Part shown: one piece after another, positions 12,348-20,842 of the stretch | How positions within the stretch are numbered: the stretch's first letter is position 1 | Layout of the letters: every line of letters starts with the position of its first letter | Source: Rhodococcus pyridinivorans | GTDB lineage: Bacteria > Actinomycetota > Actinomycetes > Mycobacteriales > Mycobacteriaceae | DNA: 64,000 bases | Reading direction: 5' to 3' | Assembly (NCBI RefSeq): GCF_900105195.1 | Contig: NZ_FNRX01000002.1 | Span: 2,294,001 to 2,358,000 of the forward strand | The notes under the pieces: model-generated | Told to the model about the DNA's origin: nothing | What the model saw: the letters and a program-made list of their open reading frames with translations, nothing else | Databases searched by the model: none | Position numbers and translations under genes: made by a program

Positions 12348-13940
12348 GTGAGCCAGAATGGCCGTCCAGTAGTCCTGATCGCCGACAAGCTTGCGCAGTC
12401 GACCGTCGATGCGCTCGGTGACGGTGTCGAGGTGCGCTGGGTCGACGGCCCCGACCGCCCCGCCCTGCTCGCGGCCGTGCCCGAGGCCCAGGCGCTGCTG
12501 GTCCGCTCCGCGACCACCGTCGACGCCGAGGTGCTCGCTGCGGCGCCCAACCTCAAGATCGTCGGTCGCGCCGGTGTCGGCCTCGACAACGTCGACATCG
12601 CTGCTGCCACCGAGCGCGGTGTGATGGTCGTCAACGCGCCCACCTCCAACATCCACTCCGCCGCCGAGCACGCGGTCGCGCTCCTCATGTCCGCGGCGCG
12701 GCAGGTTCCCGCCGCCGACCGCACCCTGCGTGAGCGCACCTGGAAGCGGTCGAGCTTCAACGGCACCGAAATCCTCGGCAAGACGGTCGGCGTCGTCGGC
12801 CTCGGCCGCATCGGCCAGCTGTTCGCCCAGCGTCTTGCGGCGTTCGAAACCCACGTCATCGCGTACGACCCCTACTTGCCGGCCGCCCGCGCCGCACAGC
12901 TCGGCATCGAGCTCGTCGACATCGACGAGCTGGTCGCCCGCGCCGACTTCATCTCGGTGCACTTGCCCAAGACCAAGGAGACCGCCGGCCTGATCAACGC
13001 CGAGCGTCTGTCCAAGGCCAAGGACGGCGTCATCATCGTCAACGCCGCCCGCGGTGGCCTGATCGACGAGGACGCGCTGTACGACGCGCTCGTCGAAGGC
13101 AAGGTCCGCGCTGCCGGCCTCGACGTCTTCGAGACCGAGCCGTGCACCGATTCGAAGCTGTTCGACCTCGACAACGTCGTCGTCACCCCGCACCTCGGTG
13201 CATCCACCGCCGAGGCCCAGGACCGCGCCGGTACCGACGTTGCCAAGAGCGTGCTGCTCGCCCTCGCCGGCGAGTTCGTGCCCGATGCCGTCAACGTCTC
13301 CGGTGGCCCCGTGGGCGAGGAGGTCGCGCCGTGGCTCGAGCTCGTTCGCAAGCTCGGTCTGCTCGCCGGCACCCTCTCGCCCGAGGCCGTGCAGAACGTG
13401 CAGGTCGTCGTCAGCGGTGAGCTCTCGGCCGAGAACACCGACATTCTCGGCCTGGCCGCCCTCCGCGGCCTGTTCTCGGCGAGCAGCGACGAGCCCGTCA
13501 CCTTCGTCAACGCCCCCAAGCTCGCGGAGCAGCGCGGCGTGACGGTCGAGGTCGAGAAGGTCAGCGAGGCCACCACGCACCGCAGCGCCGTCGAGGTCCG
13601 CGCCGTGGCGCCGGACGGACACGTCACGTCCGTCGCGGGTGCGCTCACCGGCCTGCAGCAGGTCGAGAAGATCGTCAACATCAACAGCCGCAGCTTCGAC
13701 CTCCGCGCCGAGGGCCACAACCTGATCGTCCACTACCAGGACCGTCCGGGTGTCCTCGGAACGCTGGGCACCGTGCTCGGCAACGCGAGCATCGACATCC
13801 AGGCCGCGGCGCTGAGCCAGGACGCGGAGGGCCCCGGCGCCACCGTGATCCTCCGTGTCGACCGCGTCGTCGGCGACGCCGAGGTCGGACAGATCACCGA
13901 GGCGCTCGACGCGCGCGTCGCCCAGGTCGACCTGTCCTGA
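12348..13940 (+). CDS. serA: D-3-phosphoglycerate dehydrogenase (long form with ASB and ACT domains)
   Basis: SerA (530 residues) oxidises 3-phosphoglycerate to phosphohydroxypyruvate, the first step of serine synthesis, and so feeds the cysteine pathway represented downstream. The NAD site is TVGVVGLGRIGQLFAQRL near residue 145. Catalytic Arg, Glu and His lie in NAARGGLIDEDALYDAL, DVFETEPC and VTPHLGASTAEAQDRAG. The allosteric substrate-binding domain spans about 320-450. The C-terminal ACT domain (LIVHYQDRPGVLGTLGTVL) is the serine feedback site known for the mycobacterial type. GTG 12348 follows AGGGAG by 8 bases. Confidence 0.96.
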   Translation: MSQNGRPVVLIADKLAQSTVDALGDGVEVRWVDGPDRPALLAAVPEAQALLVRSATTVDAEVLAAAPNLKIVGRAGVGLDNVDIAAATERGVMVVNAPTSNIHSAAEHAVALLMSAARQVPAADRTLRERTWKRSSFNGTEILGKTVGVVGLGRIGQLFAQRLAAFETHVIAYDPYLPAARAAQLGIELVDIDELVARADFISVHLPKTKETAGLINAERLSKAKDGVIIVNAARGGLIDEDALYDALVEGKVRAAGLDVFETEPCTDSKLFDLDNVVVTPHLGASTAEAQDRAGTDVAKSVLLALAGEFVPDAVNVSGGPVGEEVAPWLELVRKLGLLAGTLSPEAVQNVQVVVSGELSAENTDILGLAALRGLFSASSDEPVTFVNAPKLAEQRGVTVEVEKVSEATTHRSAVEVRAVAPDGHVTSVAGALTGLQQVEKIVNINSRSFDLRAEGHNLIVHYQDRPGVLGTLGTVLGNASIDIQAAALSQDAEGPGATVILRVDRVVGDAEVGQITEALDARVAQVDLS

Positions 13941-13960
13941 TCCTTCGGTTCTCCATCATC

Positions 13961-13996
13961 CGGTGGCCGCGACCGTCTGCACGGTCGCGGCCACCG
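13961..13996 (+). terminator. Hairpin between serA and leuB
   Basis: A perfect 16-bp inverted repeat with a CTGC loop ends 18 bases before leuB. It may terminate serA transcripts or partly attenuate read-through into leuB. Confidence 0.7.
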
Positions 13997-14014
13997 TCGC
14001 ACAGGAAGTGAGTA

Positions 14015-15031
14015 GTGCTCATGAAACTTGCGGTCATCCCCGGTGACGGCATCGGTGTCGAGGTCACGGCGGAAGCTCTCAAGGTGCTCCGCGCCCTCGT
14101 CCCGGATCTCGAGACGACCGAGTACGACCTCGGTGCCCGCCGGTACAACGCGACCGGCGAACTCCTGCCCGATGCCGATCTCGCCGCGATCCGCGAGCAC
14201 GACGCGATCCTCCTCGGTGCCATCGGCGATCCGTCGGTCACGCCGGGCGTCCTCGAACGCGGTCTCCTCCTGAACATGCGGTTCGCACTCGACCACCACG
14301 TCAACCTGCGGCCGTCGCGCCTGTACCCGGGCTCGAAGTCGCCGCTCGCCGCCGACCACGAGATCGACTTCGTCGTCGTCCGCGAGGGCACCGAGGGCCC
14401 GTACACCGGCAACGGGGGAGCGATCCGCGTCGGCACCCCGCACGAGATCGCCACCGAGGTCTCGGTGAACACCTGGTTCGGAGCCGAGCGCGTGGTCCGC
14501 TACGCCTTCGAGCTCGCGCAGACCCGCCGCAAGCACGTCACGCTCATCCACAAAACGAACGTGCTGTCGAACGCCGGCGCCATCTGGACCCGCGCCGTCG
14601 AGACCGTCGGCAAGGAGTTCCCTGAGGTCACCACGGCCTACTGTCACATCGACGCCGCGACCATCTACATGGTCGACGACCCGTCGCGCTTCGACGTCAT
14701 CGTCACCGACAACCTGTTCGGCGACATCATCACCGACCTCGCCGGCGCCGTAACCGGCGGTATCGGCCTTGCCGCGAGCGGCAACATCGACGCCTCGGGC
14801 ACCAACCCGTCGATGTTCGAACCGGTCCACGGCTCGGCACCGGACATCGCCGGCAAGGGCATCGCCGATCCCACCGCGGCGATCCTGTCCACCGCCTTGC
14901 TGCTGCGCCATCTCGGGCGCGAGGAGGATGCTGCACGCGTCGAGCGGGCCGTCGAGGCCGACCTCGCGAATCGTGGCCCCGGTCCGATCGTGACCACCGA
15001 GATCGGCGATCGGATCGCTGCTTCTCTTTGA
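14015..15031 (+). CDS. leuB: 3-isopropylmalate dehydrogenase
   Basis: LeuB (338 residues) oxidises and decarboxylates 3-isopropylmalate to 2-ketoisocaproate with NAD+. Motifs in order: [20 protein letters not shown] at the start, [19 protein letters not shown] with substrate Arg residues, [24 protein letters not shown] with the catalytic Lys, and the metal/NAD region [20 protein letters not shown] and [20 protein letters not shown]. The compact 338-residue form is typical of actinobacteria. GTG 14015 has the better distance (6 bases) from AGGAAG; ATG 14021, two codons later, is the family-like alternative. It is transcribed after serA and ends at a strong terminator. Confidence 0.96.
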   Translation: MLMKLAVIPGDGIGVEVTAEALKVLRALVPDLETTEYDLGARRYNATGELLPDADLAAIREHDAILLGAIGDPSVTPGVLERGLLLNMRFALDHHVNLRPSRLYPGSKSPLAADHEIDFVVVREGTEGPYTGNGGAIRVGTPHEIATEVSVNTWFGAERVVRYAFELAQTRRKHVTLIHKTNVLSNAGAIWTRAVETVGKEFPEVTTAYCHIDAATIYMVDDPSRFDVIVTDNLFGDIITDLAGAVTGGIGLAASGNIDASGTNPSMFEPVHGSAPDIAGKGIADPTAAILSTALLLRHLGREEDAARVERAVEADLANRGPGPIVTTEIGDRIAASL

Positions 15032-15074
15032 TCTCTGAGCGCGGATTCTCTCCGGGCACCGAGTTCTTCGGCAC

Positions 15075-15124
15075 AAACGCGCGTGGCGCCGGCGGGTACG
15101 TCCCGTCCGGCGCCACGCGCGTTT
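15075..15124. terminator. Bidirectional terminator between leuB and the MFS gene
   Basis: A perfect 18-bp inverted repeat (15075-15092 with 15107-15124) is A3 on one side and T3 on the other, so it can work on both strands between the convergent genes. Confidence 0.85.
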
Positions 15125-15130
15125 CGCGTA

Positions 15131-16336
15131 TCAGTCCTTCGGTATCACCGGGACCGCCGCTGCGGGAGCGATGGCGGACAGGGCGAAGGCCGCGGGGAAT
15201 CCGACCGCGGCGATGAGCCCACCGAAGACCGGTCCGACGGCCGCGGCGAACACGAACTGCCCGGTGTTCTGGATCCCGAGTGCGCGGCCGCCCCAGAACG
15301 GGCCGGCGATCTCCGCGACGGCAGTGAATGCCAACCCGTTCGGCGCCGAGGTCAGGATCGACGCGACGAGCAGGACGCCCACCGCGATCGCCGAATCCGT
15401 CCACGCCGTGACGGAGAGCGCGACCATCGACACGACGACCGATGCGGCGACGAGGCGCATCGGTCCCAGCCTGCTGCCCACCCGATCGGACCAGGCCCCG
15501 GTGACGACACGTCCGAGGGCGCCGAGGATCTGGGCGGCGGTGATGACGAGACCGGCGCCGACCTCGTCCCAGCCGCGGTCGGCGATGAGCCAGACCAGGG
15601 CGTAGGTCCACACGACGTACTGCGGAACGACGAGCAGGATCGACGCGAGATGGATCCGCGTGAGGGACATGGAACTCCGGTAGGGATTGCCGAGCACGCC
15701 TGCGCGCTCGGCCTCCACCCGTCCGGGTCGGGGCGGATCCACCACGCCGACCGCGCAGACGACGGCTGCGAGCCCGCACGCGAGCATGGGAAACGAGAGC
15801 GCCCAGGCGATCCCGTGGTCGCCCGCGAGAGTGGGGATGACGAGTGCGCCCGCGGCGACACCCAGCGGCACCGACATCTGCCGGATGCCCATCGCGAGGC
15901 CGCGCTGGTGCGGCGGGAACCATCCGACCACCACGCGACCGCTCGCCGAATTGGCGCTCACGGCGCCGGCTCCCGCACACATCAGCAATAGGCCGAGCAG
16001 TGCTGCGGAGGTGGTGCGGGACAGGTCCAGTGAGGTGGTCGCGCTCGCGAGTCCCATCGAGACGGCCGCGATCCCGAGTCCGGCGGCCAGCGCGAGACGT
16101 TCGCCGAACCGGTCGGCGATCGCGCCCCACACGACGAGCGTGAACACGCCGCCGAGGATCGGTGCGCCGGCGAGGGTTCCGGCCTGGGCGAGGGTGAAGC
16201 CACCCTCCTGGTTCAGGATTGGGATGAGGAAGGCGACGCCGTTGATGACGGTGGCCTGGGAGGCCTGGGCGAGGACGCCGAGGGCCAGGATCAGCCATCG
16301 GCGCCGACCGATGTCCGGATTGTCCATGAGTCCCAC
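15131..16336 (-). CDS. Major facilitator superfamily transporter
   Basis: A 401-residue membrane protein with about 12 predicted helices. The MFS loop motif between helices 2 and 3 reads VVWGAIADRFGERLALAAGL near residue 75. A second half-repeat has WDEVGAGLVITAAQILGALGRVVTGAWSDRVGSRLGP. The oxalate/formate-antiporter-like subgroup is suggested by NGVAFLIPILNQEGGFTLAQAG, but the substrate is unknown. It corresponds by position to the MFS gene between leuB and the FAH gene in mycobacteria. The GTG at 16336 and ATG at 16327 are both possible starts, and neither has a clear ribosome binding site. Confidence 0.8.
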   Translation of the reverse strand: MGLMDNPDIGRRRWLILALGVLAQASQATVINGVAFLIPILNQEGGFTLAQAGTLAGAPILGGVFTLVVWGAIADRFGERLALAAGLGIAAVSMGLASATTSLDLSRTTSAALLGLLLMCAGAGAVSANSASGRVVVGWFPPHQRGLAMGIRQMSVPLGVAAGALVIPTLAGDHGIAWALSFPMLACGLAAVVCAVGVVDPPRPGRVEAERAGVLGNPYRSSMSLTRIHLASILLVVPQYVVWTYALVWLIADRGWDEVGAGLVITAAQILGALGRVVTGAWSDRVGSRLGPMRLVAASVVVSMVALSVTAWTDSAIAVGVLLVASILTSAPNGLAFTAVAEIAGPFWGGRALGIQNTGQFVFAAAVGPVFGGLIAAVGFPAAFALSAIAPAAAVPVIPKD

Positions 16337-16425
16337 TATCTGAGAAAGTCGTACCGTTATATGAAATCTTGGTCGGACTCTATACCCGCGGCACCCGGGC
16401 GTCGATCGCAGTGTGCGCGCACCGT

Positions 16426-16431
16426 TAGACT
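16426..16431 (+). promoter_or_regulatory. -10 element TAGACT for a leaderless FAH transcript
   Basis: TAGACT lies 6 bases before the ATG at 16438. It lies in the roughly 100-base divergent gap shared with the MFS gene. Confidence 0.45.
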
Positions 16432-16437
16432 CCGGAC

Positions 16438-17214
16438 ATGCGCCTTGGTCGAATTGCCAGCCCGGATGGTGTCGCGTTCGTGAGCATCGAAGGGGAGGGG
16501 AAGTCCGCGACGGCGAAGGAGATCGCCGAGCATCCTTTCGGGAACCCCACCTTCACGGGCCGGAGCTGGCCCCTCGCCGACGTGCGGATTCTCGCCCCGA
16601 TCCTCGCCACCAAGGTGATCGCGGTCGGTCGCAACTACGCCGCCCACGCCGCCGAGTCGGGCAACGAGGTCCCCGACGAGCCGATGATCTTCCTCAAGCC
16701 CAACACGTCGATCGTGGGCCCGGGCGCGCCCATCGTGATTCCGCCCACCACCTCGCTCGTCCATCACGAGGCCGAACTCGCCGTGGTCATCGGGCGTCCC
16801 TGCAAGGACGTCCCCGCCGCGAAGGCCCGGGAGGCGATCCTCGGCTACACGATCGCCAACGACGTGTCCGCGCGCGACCATCAGCGCAAGGACGGCCAGT
16901 GGGGCCGAGCCAAGGGCCACGACACCTTCTGCCCGCTCGGTCCGTGGATCGAAACCGACATCGACCCTTCCGATCTCGAGATCTCGGCGGAGGTCGACGG
17001 GCAGATCCGCCAACGCAGCCGCACCTCGAAGATGGTGCACGACATCCCGAAGCTCATCGAATGGATCTCCGGTGTCATGACCCTGCTGCCGGGCGACGTC
17101 ATCCTCACCGGCACTCCCGAAGGTGTCGGACCGATCGAGCCGGGCAACACAGTCTCGATCACCGTCGAGGGCATCGGAACGCTCACGAATCCGGTCGTCG
17201 CCAAGGGATCCTGA
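16438..17214 (+). CDS. Fumarylacetoacetate hydrolase-family protein
   Basis: The protein (258 residues) has a small N-terminal domain and a C-terminal FAH domain from about residue 60 (ATKVIAVGRNYAAHAAE). Metal-binding acidic residues are in HHEAELAVVIGRP and the catalytic loop in YTIANDVSARDHQ. LLPGDVILTGTPEGVGPIEPGN is the FAH signature near the C-terminus. Such enzymes cleave C-C bonds or decarboxylate oxo-acids, for example acylpyruvate hydrolase or oxaloacetate decarboxylase. The physiological substrate cannot be assigned. It lies 66 bases before gltX, as in mycobacteria. Confidence 0.88.
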   Translation: MRLGRIASPDGVAFVSIEGEGKSATAKEIAEHPFGNPTFTGRSWPLADVRILAPILATKVIAVGRNYAAHAAESGNEVPDEPMIFLKPNTSIVGPGAPIVIPPTTSLVHHEAELAVVIGRPCKDVPAAKAREAILGYTIANDVSARDHQRKDGQWGRAKGHDTFCPLGPWIETDIDPSDLEISAEVDGQIRQRSRTSKMVHDIPKLIEWISGVMTLLPGDVILTGTPEGVGPIEPGNTVSITVEGIGTLTNPVVAKGS

Positions 17215-17280
17215 CCGGAGCTCGCTGCGGGGCGGATAGCCTGGGAAGGTCTCCCGTCGATCCTCAACCCTGAGCGAGTC

Positions 17281-18753
17281 ATGACCACCAGCGAAGTACG
17301 CGTACGTTTCTGCCCGTCACCGACCGGAACCCCGCATGTGGGTCTGGTGCGCACCGCCCTGTTCAATTGGGCTTTCGCACGTCATCACGGCGGCACCTTC
17401 GTGTTCCGCATCGAAGACACCGACGCCGCACGCGACACCGAGGAGTCGTACCAGGCGATCCTCGACGCCCTCCGGTGGCTTGGTCTCGAATGGGACGAGG
17501 GTCCGGAGGTCGGCGGACCGTACGAGCCGTACCGGCAGTCGCAGCGACGCGACCTTCACCTCGAGATCGTGCAGAAGCTCGTCGACTCCGGTGAGGCCTA
17601 CGAGTCGTTCTCGACGCCGGAAGAGGTCGAGGAGCGGCACAAGGCCGCCGGCCGCGACCCGAAGCTCGGCTACGACAACTTCGACCGCGACCTCACCCCG
17701 GAGCAGCGGCAGGCATTCCTCGACGAGGGGCGCAAGCCGGTCGTGCGACTGCGCATGCCCGAAGAGGACCTCACGTGGAACGACCTGGTCCGCGGCGAGA
17801 CCACTTTCAAGGCAGGCTCGGTGCCCGACTTCGCGCTGACCCGCGGCAACGGCATCCCGCTCTACACGCTCGTCAATCCCGTCGACGACGCGCTGATGAA
17901 GATCACACACGTCCTGCGCGGCGAGGACCTGCTGTCGTCCACCCCGCGTCAGCTTGCGCTGTACGCGGCGCTGCAGCGCATCGGCGTCACCGATTTCACG
18001 CCCGAGTTCGGCCACCTGCCGTTCGTGATGGGGCAGGGCAACAAGAAGCTCTCCAAGCGCGACCCGGAGTCCAACCTCTTCCTGCACCGCGATCGCGGGT
18101 TCATCCCCGAGGGCCTGCTCAACTACCTCGCTCTGCTCGGCTGGGGTCTCGCCGACGACCGCGACGTGTTCTCCCTCGACGAGATGGTCGCGGCCTTCGA
18201 GATCTCCAAGGTCAACTCGAACCCCGCCCGGTTCGACCAGAAGAAGGCCGACGCCATCAACGCCGAGCACATCCGCCTGCTCGAGCCGGAGGAGTTCGCG
18301 ACCCGGCTGAAGGCGTACCTCGTCGAGCACGGCCGGATCGGGGCCGACGTCGACGACGCGCTCTTCCGGACGGCCGCCGACCTCGTACAGACCCGTATCG
18401 TCGTTCTCGGGGACGCGTGGGACCTGCTGAAGTTCCTGTTCGTCGACGACGCCGACTTCACGCTCGACGAGGTCTCCGCGGCGAAGAATCTCAAGGAGGA
18501 TGCCGCGCCCGTGCTCGACGCCTCCGTCGCCGCCCTCGAGGGCCTGACCGAGTGGACCACGCCGGCGATCGAGGAGGCGCTCAAGAGCGCACTGATCGAG
18601 GGGCTCGAACTGAAGCCGAGGAAGGCCTTCGCTCCCGTGCGGGTCGCGGTGACGGGCTCGCACGTCAGCCCGCCGCTCTACGAGTCGATGGAACTGCTCG
18701 GCCGTGAGCGCACCCTTGCACGACTGCGTGCCGGGCGGGCGCGCATCGCCTGA
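17281..18753 (+). CDS. gltX: Glutamyl-tRNA synthetase
   Basis: GltX (490 residues) charges tRNA-Glu and, in organisms using GatCAB, probably also tRNA-Gln. The class I signatures are the HIGH-like [21 protein letters not shown] at residues 11-30 and the KMSKS-like [11 protein letters not shown] near 258. The anticodon-binding helical domain fills the last 170 residues. It lies directly upstream of tRNA-Gln and two tRNA-Glu genes, its own substrates. The ATG at 17281 is the usual N-terminus. A -10-like TAGCCT near 17237 is a possible promoter. Confidence 0.96.
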   Translation: MTTSEVRVRFCPSPTGTPHVGLVRTALFNWAFARHHGGTFVFRIEDTDAARDTEESYQAILDALRWLGLEWDEGPEVGGPYEPYRQSQRRDLHLEIVQKLVDSGEAYESFSTPEEVEERHKAAGRDPKLGYDNFDRDLTPEQRQAFLDEGRKPVVRLRMPEEDLTWNDLVRGETTFKAGSVPDFALTRGNGIPLYTLVNPVDDALMKITHVLRGEDLLSSTPRQLALYAALQRIGVTDFTPEFGHLPFVMGQGNKKLSKRDPESNLFLHRDRGFIPEGLLNYLALLGWGLADDRDVFSLDEMVAAFEISKVNSNPARFDQKKADAINAEHIRLLEPEEFATRLKAYLVEHGRIGADVDDALFRTAADLVQTRIVVLGDAWDLLKFLFVDDADFTLDEVSAAKNLKEDAAPVLDASVAALEGLTEWTTPAIEEALKSALIEGLELKPRKAFAPVRVAVTGSHVSPPLYESMELLGRERTLARLRAGRARIA

Positions 18754-18770
18754 CCCCTGCATGGTCGCTC

Positions 18771-18806
18771 TCGGCCCGTCGTCGGCACCCGCCGGCGACG
18801 GGCCGA
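18771..18806 (+). terminator. Terminator hairpin after gltX
   Basis: An 11-bp inverted repeat (18771-18781 with 18796-18806) starts 17 bases after the gltX stop. The remaining 160 bases before the tRNA cluster contain no gene that I can see, and should hold the tRNA promoter. Confidence 0.6.
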
Positions 18807-18968
18807 ACTCGTTCCGGGCTCGATTTCATGCCACCGAGCTCGTCCTGAGCTCGATTGCACTCCTCTGACCAGCCGATTTGTAGTTGGTGGCGGGGTTGGT
18901 GCTAATCTTCTTCTCGGTTCGGAACGGAGGCCACAACGCCCGCAGGGCAGGCCGAAGGAACAAACCAT

Positions 18969-19040
18969 TGGGGTATGGTGTAATTGGCAACACAGCTGAT
19001 TCTGGTTCAGCCATTCTAGGTTCGAGTCCTGGTACCCCAG
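18969..19040 (+). tRNA. tRNA-Gln (anticodon CTG)
   Basis: A 72-base cloverleaf. The acceptor stem TGGGGTA (18969-18975) pairs perfectly with TACCCCA (19033-19039), and the discriminator is G. The anticodon arm is GCTGA-TTCTGGT-TCAGC, giving CTG, which reads CAG. The T-arm contains GGTTCGAGTCC. The 3' CCA is not encoded. Confidence 0.95.
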
Positions 19041-19106
19041 CTGAGACGCGGCGGTTTGCCCGCAACGTCTCAGCCAGCTATGCTGGCTGAGCTTCCTTCG
19101 GGAAGC
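19040..19106 (+). other. Cluster of competing hairpins between tRNA-Gln and the first tRNA-Glu
   Basis: Three stems are visible: 19040-19048 with 19066-19074 (9 bp); 19070-19078 with 19082-19090 (9 bp, TAT loop); and 19091-19096 with 19101-19106 (6 bp, TTCG loop). The first two share 19070-19074 and cannot form together. They may guide tRNA processing or partial termination inside the tRNA transcript. Confidence 0.5.
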
Positions 19107-19126
19107 GAAGAGAAGAAGTTCCATAG

Positions 19127-19199
19127 GCCCCCGTCGTCTAGCGGCCTAGGACGCCGCCCTCTCACGGCGGTAGCGTGGGTTCGAATCCCATCGGGGGTA
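19127..19199 (+). tRNA. tRNA-Glu (anticodon CTC), copy 1
   Basis: A 73-base cloverleaf. Acceptor GCCCCCG (19127-19133) pairs with CGGGGGT (19192-19198), with a G-U first pair and discriminator A. The anticodon arm CCGCC-CTCTCAC-GGCGG gives CTC, which reads GAG. CCA is not encoded. Confidence 0.95.
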
Positions 19200-19208
19200 C
19201 AACGGACT

Positions 19209-19234
19209 ACCCACCGATCTCCGGGTCGGTGGGT
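19209..19234 (+). terminator. Hairpin between the two tRNA-Glu genes
   Basis: A 9-bp inverted repeat (19209-19217 with 19226-19234) is followed by GTTCTTCTCT. It is either a terminator or a processing signal. Confidence 0.5.
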
Positions 19235-19282
19235 GTTCTTCTCTCGGAGGCGTCGGCTCGTCGATTCCTCGGAAAGTTCCAG

Positions 19283-19355
19283 GCCCCCGTCGTCTAGCGG
19301 CCTAGGACGCCGCCCTCTCACGGCGGTAGCGTGGGTTCGAATCCCATCGGGGGTA
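19283..19355 (+). tRNA. tRNA-Glu (anticodon CTC), copy 2
   Basis: This gene is identical over all 73 bases to the copy at 19127, and the identity runs a few bases beyond each end. It is a recent or gene-conversion-maintained tandem duplication. Confidence 0.95.
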
Positions 19356-19363
19356 CAACCACG

Positions 19364-19394
19364 AAGGCTCTCCGATCATCGATCGGAGAGCCTT
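19364..19394. terminator. Terminator of the tRNA cluster
   Basis: A perfect 14-bp stem (19364-19377 with 19381-19394) with a 3-base loop is followed by T on the + strand. It lies between the tRNA cluster and the convergent split-barrel gene, so it may serve both. Confidence 0.75.
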
Positions 19395-19408
19395 TCGCGT
19401 ATGGGCGG

Positions 19409-19921
19409 TCAGTGCGCGGCGGACGGAAGATAGGCGGCCGTCGTGCCGCCGATCTCCATGGCAGGCATCCCGAGCTTGCAGTGATCCCACGAACGCACCC
19501 GCGCGGGCACCACACGGACGGCCACCCGTTTGTGCATCATCTGCTCCACCGCGGGGCGCGCCTCCTCCGTGTACGGGGCGGTGTACCGCTCCCACACGTC
19601 GCGGCAGACCTCGAACAGGCGGTCGTGGTCGTCCACGATCTCCGCCCGCCCCTCGATCGAGACGCCACGCAACTGGTCGTAGGTGTCGCCGGCCTCGACG
19701 AGGACGGTCACGCGATCGTCGCGCCGGAGGTTGACCACCTTCTGCGATTTCGCCTTCGTCTCGAACCAGATCTCCCCGTCGAGCACCGCGTACCACATGG
19801 CGACGAGGTGCGGGGTGCCCGTCGGTCCGAGGGTCGCCAGGTTCGCGACCCGGCTGCGGTGGAGGAACTCGTCGATCTCCGACTCCGTCATCGTGATGCC
19901 TGCGCGGCGGTTGGTTCCCAT
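19409..19921 (-). CDS. PPOX-type split-barrel flavin/F420-dependent protein
   Basis: The protein (170 residues) is a pyridoxamine 5'-phosphate oxidase-like split barrel. Motifs are [32 protein letters not shown], then [21 protein letters not shown], and [17 protein letters not shown] near the C-terminus. It closely resembles a mycobacterial protein at the same locus (Rv2991 by memory), of the group that uses F420 or flavin for small-molecule reduction. The F420 gene fbiD lies 7 kb away. The start at 19921 (MGTNRRAG) is preferred to a GTG three codons upstream because it matches that relative. Substrate unknown. Confidence 0.82.
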   Translation of the reverse strand: MGTNRRAGITMTESEIDEFLHRSRVANLATLGPTGTPHLVAMWYAVLDGEIWFETKAKSQKVVNLRRDDRVTVLVEAGDTYDQLRGVSIEGRAEIVDDHDRLFEVCRDVWERYTAPYTEEARPAVEQMMHKRVAVRVVPARVRSWDHCKLGMPAMEIGGTTAAYLPSAAH

Positions 19922-20014
19922 GCGAAGCACTCTGGCAGAGCGTGGAGCCGCACGGCTGTCTTCCTCCCGCCCCGCCCGGGCTCCACCCGAAGGGACACGG
20001 ACATGCGGTCGGCC

Positions 20015-20716
20015 TCAGAGACGCTTCTGGAGCGCTTCTGCGGCGGCGAGGAGGTCGGCGGCCCAGCGGGCGCCCGGTCGGCGGCCCATGCGGTCGATGG
20101 GGCCCGATACGGAGATCGCCGCGATCACGCCACCGCTGCTGTCGCGCACGGGTGCGGCGACCGACGCCACACCGGGTTCGCGTTCGGCGGCGCTCTGCGC
20201 CCAGCCGCGGCGGCGGACCTCGACGAGCACGCGTTCACCGAAGGCCGCGTCGGGGAGGATGGCGCGCTGGGTCGCCGTATCGGCCCACGCGAGCAGAACT
20301 TTCGCGCCGGAGCCGGCCGTCATCGGAAGGCGTGCGCCGACGAGGACCGTGTCGCGCAGACCGGTCGGCGGTTCGAGAGCGGCGACGCAGACCCGCTGGG
20401 TGCCCTCGCGGCGGTACAACTGCACGCTCTCGCCGGTGATCTCGCGCAGACGGGGGAGGACGAGCGAGGCGGCCTCGACGAGCGTGTCGCCTGCGCCCGC
20501 GGACAATTCGGCCAGTCCGGGGCCGGGACGCCACTGTCCGTCGCTGTCGCGCATGAGGAGGCGGTGGACCTCGAGGCCCACGGCGAGACGGTGCGCCGTG
20601 GCACGGGGCAGGCCGGTCCGCGCGCACAACTCGTTGAGGTTGCACGGCTGTTCGGCAACCGCATGGAGGACTGTCATCGCTTTGTCCAGCACTCCGATCC
20701 CGCTATGCTGTCTCAT
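20015..20716 (-). CDS. IclR-family regulator divergent from leuCD (LtbR/NdgR-like)
   Basis: The protein has 233 residues. The N-terminal winged helix-turn-helix is [20 protein letters not shown] followed by [24 protein letters not shown]. The C-terminal IclR effector domain has [44 protein letters not shown] and a C-terminal helix. Regulators at this position in relatives (LtbR of Corynebacterium, NdgR of Streptomyces) control leucine and other amino-acid genes. Divergence from leuC with a 126-base gap supports that role here. The ATG at 20716 is preceded by GGAGGT at 8 bases. The effector is not identifiable. Confidence 0.88.
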   Translation of the reverse strand: MRQHSGIGVLDKAMTVLHAVAEQPCNLNELCARTGLPRATAHRLAVGLEVHRLLMRDSDGQWRPGPGLAELSAGAGDTLVEAASLVLPRLREITGESVQLYRREGTQRVCVAALEPPTGLRDTVLVGARLPMTAGSGAKVLLAWADTATQRAILPDAAFGERVLVEVRRRGWAQSAAEREPGVASVAAPVRDSSGGVIAAISVSGPIDRMGRRPGARWAADLLAAAEALQKRL

Positions 20717-20736
20717 AGGTCGATACCTCCGTCTCG

Positions 20737-20752
20737 CATAATGGGAAGCATA
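20737..20752. promoter_or_regulatory. Candidate IclR operator / overlapping divergent promoters
   Basis: The sequence CATAATGGGAAGCATA stands between iclR and leuC. CATAAT can act as a -10 on the + strand, and the reverse complement offers CATTAT toward iclR. It resembles, from memory, the AT-containing motif bound by LtbR upstream of corynebacterial leuC. It is the most AT-rich part of the gap. Confidence 0.4.
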
Positions 20753-20842
20753 TCGCATGCCGAGAACGGTGGGGACGACGCCATACGCGGCCGGACAGCC
20801 CCCCGGGATCCCGCGTTCGTCACGTACGACAAGGTGGAGAAG

